A DNA stretch of 64,000 bases from Cytidiella melzeri (taxonomy: Eukaryota; Basidiomycota; Agaricomycetes; Polyporales; Irpicaceae): positions 145,691 to 209,690 of the forward strand of contig JABYQR010000037.1 in assembly GCA_022592445.1 (NCBI GenBank), written 5' to 3'. Within the stretch, counting starts at the first letter, position 1. Every line of letters begins with the position of its first letter. The position numbers and the translations under genes are program-made. The notes beneath the pieces were generated by a model, which worked only from the letters and a program-made list of their open reading frames with translations, was not told where the DNA came from and did not search any database. Below are positions 57,282-64,000 of this stretch, piece by piece.

Positions 57282-59269
57282 TACAGTCACTTTATCCCAG
57301 ATCAATTTGCTTATCAAAGGTGTCTCCAGTAGCAAATGCCCTTACTACAGTCGCCATTCATAACAAGATTACTTGGCAATGTTCTTACCAGGAACAAAGT
57401 TGTTTACTGAGGTTCTTTGTGGTAACATAATCACTTGTAACCCTGTTCCTGCAATTCACCCAATCTGCATCTGGATTGTACAACATAATTCAACATTGTT
57501 GTGGACAAAGCACACTTCAAACAATTTTTATCTCTACACTCTACTCTACAAACTTGTTTTTACTTCTGTACTCACACCTGTTGTTGCACTTTAGACAATA
57601 CAGCACAGTCCTGTTCTGTTCATGAATGATTGTGTGCTTTATTTAAGACAAACCACTAACTCGCCATGCACTACTCATCAAAGAACCTATTTTAAACAGA
57701 ATCACTTGGTCAACCTTCAGGAATTGTACTTGCCGCTTGCCGTCCTTGCTGACACTATATTGTTTAAGTTGCAATAACAGGTGTGATTACAGAAGCAAAA
57801 CAAGTTTGTAGAGTAGAGTGTAGAGATCAATGTCATTGGACGCACATCTTCTTCATAATGGTCTTGGTATATGCTACATAATCTAGATACAATTCAGGCA
57901 AACTGCAGGGGCAGGGTTACAAGTGATTATGTTACTGAAAACAAGTTAAATAAGTCATATAGCATAAAATAGTATCTTGAACCAGTGACTTTATTACCAA
58001 AAAGAACCTCATTAAACAACTTTGTTCCTTGTAAGAACCTTGCCAGGTAATCTGGTCATGGATATTGACTGTGTAGTAAGGGCATTTGCAATCTGTGACA
58101 CCTCTGATGAGCAGCTTGATCTGAGATAAAGTGACTGTACTGCTATTGATCAGTTTGGTTGCGGAAAAAGGAACCATACATTGATACAGGTAGTCACCAA
58201 TGGTAGCAAGGGGCTTCATATATCTTATCATTAATCTTGTGCAGTGTTAACTGCTGATGCCAGAAAATTACTTGCTTCAAGGATATGGCTTGAGGGTGTC
58301 TCAATAAACCAACTCCCAAAACATGTTACATGTGTCCTGTTGATGTCTGAACTGCCTCATCCCCACTGAAACTGCCACAGGCTGTGTTCTGATTGTAATT
58401 TCTGCTTAGAAAGAAACTAGTAGTTGTGAAACTTTGTGGAACAATCAGATGCAGAGCTTACTGCTGATGCTGTCAATGTCTGAACTAGCGTTAGCAAGGC
58501 CGGCAAGCAGCAAGTACAATTCCTGAAGATTGAAAGAAATATTACTTTTTGAGCCAGATTTGTAAGAAAACTTGGTGCTGGTAGCAGCCTGAACAAGTAA
58601 TTGTGTTAGAGATGGCTTCTTCAATGAGTAATGTATAGTAAGTTGGTGGTTTGTTTCCACTGGAGCACACAATTATCCATGAAAGAAGAGGGACTGTGCT
58701 GTATTGTTTGAAGTGCAACAATGGGTGTGAATACAGAATTCAAACATGTACAAGTTTGTAGAGTAGAGCATGGAGATAAAGATTGTTTGACATGCGTCTT
58801 TTTCTTAATGGTGTTGAACTATGTTAAATATTCTAGATACAATTTGGTAAACTGCAGGAGCAGGGTTGCAAGTGATTATGTTATTGATAGCAAATTGAAT
58901 AAATCATATACCATGAAATAGTTAATTGCACCTGTGACTTTGTTACCAAAAGGAACCTGAGTAAACAACTCTGTTCCTGGCAAGGACCTTGCCAAGCCAT
59001 CTGGACATGAATATTGACTGCATTACAGGCATTTTCTATTGGTGACACCATTGAAAGGCAACTTGATCTGGGATAAACTGACCGTACTACGAATGATAAG
59101 TTTGGTTGCGGGAAAACAAGCCATACATTGATGAGGGTAGTCACCAATGGTGGCAAGGGGCTTCATATATCTTATCATGAATCTAGTGCAGTGTTCACTG
59201 CTGATGACAGAAAATTGCTTGCATACAAAATAAAGAGCTTGAGGGTGTCTCATTAGATCGACTCCCACA
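57282..59269. repeat. Unclassified repeat family, three copies
   Basis: One copy is plus-oriented and split by the pogo element (about 54.43-54.62 and 57.28-57.60 kb). Two are inverted: about 57.93-58.70 and 58.72-59.27 kb. Shared signatures on the coding-like strand are RYMKPLATIGDY, LSQIKL and QEQSCLLRF/KEQSCLMRF, in frames broken by stops. The family might be a dead transposon or an old non-coding repeat; I cannot name it. Confidence 0.6.
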
Positions 59270-59887
59270 GCAAGTTATATGTGTGCTGTTTGTTGATGTA
59301 TGAACTGCCTCATCTCCATTGAAACTGCCACAGGCTGTGTTCTGATTGTAACTCCTGCTTATAGAGCCCTAGTGGTTCTGAAACTGTGTGAAAGGATCAA
59401 AGGCAGTGCTCTATGGTGATGCAACCGCGTCCTGTTGATGTCTGAACTGTCTCAGCCCCACTAGAGCTGCCTGATGTATGAACTGCCTCATCTGCATTGA
59501 AACTGCCACAGGCTGTGTTCTGATTGTAACTACTGCTTATAGAGCCACTAGTTGTTGTGCAACTGTGTGAAAGAATCAAAGGCAGTGCTCTATGGTGATG
59601 CAACCGCGTCCTGTTGATGTCTGAACTGCCTCAGCCCCACTAGAACTGCCTGATGTATGAACTGCCTCATCTGCAGTGCTCTATCGTGATGCGACCGCAT
59701 CCTGTTGATGTCAGAACTGCCTGATGTATGCACTGCCTCATCTGCATTGAAACTGCCACCGGCTGTGTTCCGATTGTAAGTCCTGCTTATAGAGCAACTA
59801 GTGGTTGTGAAACTTTGTGGAACAATCAAATGCAGTGCTTGCTGCTGATGCAACTATGTCCTGTTGATGTCTGAACTGCCTCAGCCC
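59270..59887. repeat. Tandem repeat block, about 180-bp unit
   Basis: Units contain CTGTTGATGTCTGAACTGCC, AAACTGCCACAGGCTGTGTT and GGCAGTGCTCTATGGTGATG. GATGCAACCGCGTCC recurs at 59418 and 59597 (period 179), followed by truncated units near 59688 and 59846. One related unit lies outside the block at about 58335-58490. The block is cut at 59887 by the second gypsy LTR. Confidence 0.75.
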
Positions 59888-60576
59888 TGTCATGGATGGC
59901 CTGACTAGCCCTTAATTATCGCAATTTACCTCTTGTTTTTATCTACAAAACTCCGGGCTGCAGCTCAGTTGCAACCTTTTCTACACAAACTCCTTTGCAC
60001 GTCTATAAAGCGCCCGTATCACGTGGCTTAGACGCTCCACACGGTCACATTACTTGCTACTACGTCACACTAGCATGTGACTTAGCTTAAGTAAGACCAC
60101 ATGGCTACAGACACATGGTTCAGCCCATAGCTAGGGTTTGATGTCATAAATGACGTCCACATGGACTCCTTTTGTTCTTTCCTTAATGTTCTCTTTATGG
60201 AAGGATGTTCTCACAGGTGTGGGAATGGAATACAATAGTTGGTCTCCTTTTAGATAGATTCTCTCACGGGTAGAGTTCTTGGCAAGGTCTAGACAATAGC
60301 TATTGTTCTCCTTTAGGTAGTTCTTTTGTTCTTCGTTCACACGGCTTCTTGCAAAGCCTGCCCTCAACATGGTCTGTGCGCAGGTCTTTGAAGTCTATAT
60401 ATACTGCTGCATGTACGCTCCTAGCCCCCCATCTTGACCTCTTGGTCTTTACTGGGCTAGCTTTCTGAATAAGTTTGATAGCTGGTGAACGCATTGTGCT
60501 TCACGCCTGCCACCACCTCCTCGTTGTCATCCGCATCGTGTCCCTTTTTGTCACGTCTAGCCCTGTCTCCGTGTCA
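59888..60576 (+). repeat. Gypsy copy 2 5' LTR, lacking the intron-like segment
   Basis: 689 bp, TGTCATGG...CCGTGTCA. Shorter than the copy 1 LTRs by 67-69 bp. The missing piece is the intron-like segment: here GGGCTAG (ending 60460) continues directly into CTTTCTGAATAAG. In copy 1, GGGCTAG is followed by the segment and then by ATATCTGTATAAG. Confidence 0.92.
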
Positions 60577-60649
60577 TTAGGTCGAGATTGTTGTGTAAAC
60601 CCTGGGTCCCCATTCCCACCGTTTTAAAAAAGTTTATTCCTGTTTGACG

Positions 60650-61451
60650 AGTACGTCTCCGGTCTTCTCATACCGTTGAGCTACACTTACGTCGTCCGTT
60701 TCTACCCCCTGCGCGTTGTCTAGTGCCTAAGGACACGCGCCCTCGTTTTTCTAAGAACCTCTCTACACCTGAGCCTCAGCTCAAGAGGTCTCTTCCATCA
60801 TCGTTCCTTGACGCTCTCGCTGAAAAGCGTAAGAGCGGTCAACCTCATCGCTGGTCTGACAAAGACCTGGTCACCGTCGCGAAGTACGTGTCCAAAAGCC
60901 GCCTGTCAAAGGCATCACCCTCACTGTCCCCTCTTACGAGTAAAACCAACAACTTCGCGCTTCTGCCAGAGCATACGGAGAACGCGCCGCTGAAGAACGT
61001 GCTCGCACTCTAGCTGAGCAGCGAACCCACAAGCCAACTCTCTCGGAACGGCTCGCTAAGCTTCCCCCGCCCACTCCCGCTCCCGCTGCACCCAAACCGG
61101 TGTTGATAGACTTCAAGAAGCTATCACCGGTTGACCATCGTCGGCATCTTCAGGCCAAAACTCACCGCCGTCCGCACCCGCCTGCAAGCTCTCACAGAAC
61201 TTGAAGAACTTCTAAATCGCGCCAACCCTGACCACCGTCACGCGCTACTTCACCTTGTCAACAAGGTTAATCGTTTCCTCAACCAAGTCGACGATCTCGC
61301 ACCTGTCACATCAGACTGCGAGTGGCAGCTCCTAGACTGGGGTTGCAAAGCAATTGGGAAGGTTTCCTTTAAGCAGCTTCGTAGAAACTACGACAAAGTC
61401 CTTGCACAACTTAACGTAGTGAATAGTGATAGCTATTTCGAGTGGATTTAG
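60650..61451 (+). pseudogene. ORF0 of gypsy copy 2, broken
   Basis: Homologous to 46218-47018. The split start (A at 60650, donor GTACGT, acceptor TCTAG at 60723) is kept. A single-base deletion after KYVSK shifts the frame, and the original frame has TAA in the SYEE region. The C-terminal part (from 61131) is open again and ends NVVNSDSYFEWI. Confidence 0.75.
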
Positions 61452-61574
61452 ATAGATCCATAGTTTGCCTATCACGTCGTCCAGTCTTCCTTGTGAAAAT
61501 TGCATACATTTCTTCGATTCGAGCATCACCAGACTCCGACCGAAGAAAATCGTCGTCTCATCACCCAAGAAGAC

Positions 61575-62834
61575 ATGGACCCCAACCAGCCCGCCGCCCC
61601 TGCTGCTCCAGCTGCCCCAGTTGCCAACCTGAGTCAGCAGGACGTCCTAAATATGTTGGGTGTCCTGACACAAAAAATGGTAGACCTTACCAATCAGGTG
61701 GCTGCACTTGCAGCTGCACAGGCACCGGCGGTTGCTGCTGCTACCCATGTTTCTCGGGAAAGAAGCATCGTCGAGAAACCAGTCTCCTTCAAGGGGAAAA
61801 CCTCGTCGGAAGCCCGGCTCTTCCGCCACGCGTTCATAGTATGGGCGCAAAATCAAGGAAAAGCGTTCTTCCAGCAAGACGCGCAAGGCCAGGTCCGGGT
61901 GGACAACAACGGCGCGAGGATCTTTGATCCTCATAAACTCATCACAAGCGCCCTGTCCTTCATGCAAGAAGACGCAGCTGATTGGGCTCGTCCTCACATC
62001 GAGGAGCTAGCCAATAGCAAACCAGCATTTGGAAATGACTGGGACACGTTTATCGAGGCCTTCAAGGCAAAGTTTGAGCCTATTGACGCGGTCATGGAGG
62101 CCAAGACTAAGGTTACCGGCATGAAGCAGGGTAACAAGACATTCGCCGCCCACATCTCGGAGTTCGAGACCTGGGCCCCTCGCACTGGCTGGAGCCAGCA
62201 GGACCTTTTCGACCGTCTCAAGTTGAGCTTGAGTACGGAATACCTTCAGCGCGTCTCTTATTTCCAGACCCGCGCCACAACCTACGATGCACTGAAGGAC
62301 CAGTGCAAGGCAGTAGATGCTCAGCTGGCCGATCTACGCAACAGCACTGGGAAGGTCATGGTAGACAGTTCCTCGGGACATGGCAAGTCCCACCAGCAAG
62401 CGTTCCGCGACCCCAATGCAATGGAGATCGACGCATCCCGTTTCTCCGCCTTGTTCGACTCGCTCTTTGCGGGTCTAGGCAAACAGGAGATCTTCCAGAA
62501 ATGGAAGAAGGAGATGAGCAAGCGCTGCTTGGTTTGCAGATCTGAGAGTCACAAGAAGAGGGACTCGAAGCACCCCGATGACCCGGTCTGCAACCACTGC
62601 GGTGGCACCGGTCACTGGGGGGCAGTTTGCCTAAAACGGCTCCAAGGCGTCCCTAAGGGACAAAAGGTTGCCGCTACCTCGTCGACATCGTCGACTACTA
62701 CTGCAGCCAAGCAAGACGCGTCCAACGACAAGGATGCTAAAATTGCTGCGCTCAAGGACATGCTTGACATCCAGAAGAAGCAAATGGATGAGATGGCAGC
62801 AAAAATTAATGCGGTTTTTGAAGCGGACTCGTGA
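61575..62834 (+). CDS. Gypsy gag, copy 2, full length
   Basis: 419 residues from the ATG that aligns with copy 1 (the open frame also extends upstream from a TTG). Same order: Ala/Pro start, coiled coil, gag core, degenerate CLVCRSESHKKRDSKHP, and CNHCGGTGHWGAVC knuckle. It then continues past the copy 1 stop into a Ser/Thr/Lys segment and a C-terminal helix (KIAALKDMLDIQKKQMDEMAAKINAVF). It ends TCG-TGA-C, with pol open in the +1 frame. Confidence 0.9.
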   Translation: MDPNQPAAPAAPAAPVANLSQQDVLNMLGVLTQKMVDLTNQVAALAAAQAPAVAAATHVSRERSIVEKPVSFKGKTSSEARLFRHAFIVWAQNQGKAFFQQDAQGQVRVDNNGARIFDPHKLITSALSFMQEDAADWARPHIEELANSKPAFGNDWDTFIEAFKAKFEPIDAVMEAKTKVTGMKQGNKTFAAHISEFETWAPRTGWSQQDLFDRLKLSLSTEYLQRVSYFQTRATTYDALKDQCKAVDAQLADLRNSTGKVMVDSSSGHGKSHQQAFRDPNAMEIDASRFSALFDSLFAGLGKQEIFQKWKKEMSKRCLVCRSESHKKRDSKHPDDPVCNHCGGTGHWGAVCLKRLQGVPKGQKVAATSSTSSTTTAAKQDASNDKDAKIAALKDMLDIQKKQMDEMAAKINAVFEADS

Positions 62835-62835
62835 C
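62829..62835 (+). promoter_or_regulatory. Candidate +1 frameshift site at the gag stop
   Basis: TCG TGA C, conserved in copy 1 (48324-48330). Pol is in the +1 frame and overlaps the gag end. The layout resembles the UCC-UGA-U site of antizyme mRNAs, where ribosomes skip one base at the stop. Inference only. Confidence 0.35.
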
Positions 62836-64000
62836 ACAGCCGCAGCTGCGAGTCCCCCAGATACCCTGTCTTTGCCTCCTTCGTCGTCCTCGTCTTCTGC
62901 CTCGTCTTCCTCGTGTACAACGTCTACTCCATGCCCGTCATCTACTATCTCCTCGTGTACTATATTGTCGCTAGATCGGTTATCGTCTCATTTCCGTGTA
63001 CATGTACTAGTTAAAGGTCTGAATAGAAGCATTCATGTTCCTGCTATGATCAATTCAGGAGCTACAGCTTTATTCATCAGTCACCAGTTTGTCAAGAAGC
63101 ATAAAATTATTCAGCACCCGCTCGAAAGGGTTATCTCATTGCATAACATTGACGGAACTAAGAATAAAGCTGGTGGATTAACGCATTCGTTCGCCTTACA
63201 CTCACAGTTGGAGATCACACTGAAAAGGCAGAGTTTCTCGTCACGGACTTAGGTCCAGAAGACGTCATCCTTGGGCTACCATGGCTCAAGCGCGTAAACC
63301 CTACTGTCAACTGGGAAAAAGGAGAAATGACAATTCCGAGCGGCTCGGAAGAATCTCCTAATGAACCTTTCCAGAAGGTTGACGGTAATGCAAAGAACGT
63401 AGGCAGTGGGTTAAAGCCGGTATCATCCAAGACACCACTGACGAAGTCTGGTGTATGGCCGGCTTCACCTACTCTACTAAGCTTGCGGCCGAAGCAAACG
63501 AAGCTAAAGCTCAGCGCTCCTTCGAAGACATTGTTCCATCAGAGTATCACAGACATGCTAAAGTCTTCTCTGAGGAAGAGTCTAATCGGCTACCCCAGCA
63601 TCAGCCCTGGGACCATTCGATTGATCTCAAACCAGACGCTCCTGAGACCATCAAATCGAAAGTTTACCTTGCCCCTGAACGAACAAGCCGAACTTGACAA
63701 GTTCATTCAGGAGAACCTAGCAAAGGTTACATCACGCCTTCTAAGTCTCCGATGGCTTCTCCAGTCTTTTTCATCAAAAAGAAGGACAACAAACTCCGAC
63801 TTATTCAGGACTATCGTAAACTCAACGACATCACCGTGAAGAACCGCTACCCTCTACCGCTTGCCACCGACATCATCAACAAGCTCAAAGGTGCAAAGAT
63901 CTTCACCAAATTCAATGTTCGTTGGGGATATCACAATGTCCGCATCAAAGAAGGAGATGAGTACAAAGCGGCTTTCGTTACCAACCGAGGACTTTTTCGA
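62836..64000 (+). pseudogene. Gypsy pol, copy 2, 5' part (mutated)
   Basis: A Ser-rich linker (SSSSSSASSSSC), then the protease, where the active site reads MINSGATALF: the catalytic Asp is Asn (AAT, about 63052). Frameshifts follow, for example near 63187 and 63668. The reverse transcriptase start is present ([22 protein letters not shown]), and motif A reads [10 protein letters not shown]: the catalytic Asp is Asn (AAT, 63914). The rest lies outside the window. Confidence 0.82.

Larger units (their letters stand above)
59888..64000 (+). mobile_element. Ty3/gypsy chromovirus copy 2, 5' part (runs off window)
   Basis: The same family as copy 1. It inserted into the tandem-repeat block; its left flank is AGCCC, and the matching duplication would lie beyond the window. 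It has LTR, self-priming site (60579-60588), ORF0 (broken), a full-length gag and the start of pol. Gag is nearly identical to copy 1, whereas the LTR and leader differ more. Confidence 0.9.

Noticed and set aside
59270..59887. Regular repeats considered as a CRISPR-like array
   Set aside because: Unit about 180 bp without unique spacers, in a eukaryotic genome; it is a tandem repeat.

Overview
This window is nuclear DNA of a filamentous basidiomycete, most likely an agaricomycete. The genes are dense and split by many introns of about 45-70 bp. The coding repertoire is fungal: an Spt20 SAGA subunit, an Sds3 subunit, a Zn2Cys6 factor of an agaricomycete-type family, a DNL-type Zim17 and a CK2 catalytic subunit. 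The repeats are fungal Ty3/gypsy chromoviruses, a Ty1/copia element and a pogo element. Species cannot be read from the sequence.

Bases 1-35,400 are a normal gene region: a coiled-coil protein (-); a gene built from repeated QW-x-P-x-x-D-F modules (+); a tandem pair of small single-pass membrane proteins with PPxY-type tails (+,+); HGH1 (-) divergent from SPT20 (+); a GATA factor (-); a dienelactone hydrolase-like enzyme (-); SDS3 (-) divergent from argininosuccinate synthase (+); a tandem pair of F-box proteins (-,-); mitochondrial GRX5 (+) convergent with mitochondrial ZIM17 (-); a Zn2Cys6 regulator (-) with a 7-nt microexon; and CK2 alpha (-). Several genes share short divergent promoters of about 250-340 bp.

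Bases 36,760-64,000 are a nested transposon island. A decayed Ty1/copia element (-) carries a solo gypsy LTR inside its reverse transcriptase (TSD ATAAG). Next to it lies a different solo LTR (TSD CAACA) with an array of heat-shock elements. An old inverted gypsy LTR was then split, four bases from its end, by a full-length gypsy chromovirus (45,387-53,015, TSD TCCAG). After that come a pogo-type DNA transposon with an apparently intact 705-residue transposase and a recognisable empty target site, a low-copy repeat family with tandem repeats, and the 5' half of a second gypsy copy that runs off the window.

The most interesting system is the gypsy family. Its primer-binding site is complementary to ten bases at the predicted 5' end of its own transcript, which predicts self-primed reverse transcription as in S. 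pombe Tf1. Its LTR contains an intron-like segment of 67-68 bp in four LTRs, and the second copy lacks exactly that segment. The ATG of its first ORF appears to be created by splicing (A|TG). The gag stop lies in a UCG-UGA-C context with pol in the +1 frame. Both copies are damaged: copy 1 by frameshifts, copy 2 by frameshifts plus Asp-to-Asn changes in the protease and reverse transcriptase.

Exon boundaries were read by hand from splice motifs and reading frame. No similarity search, RNA data or alignment was available.
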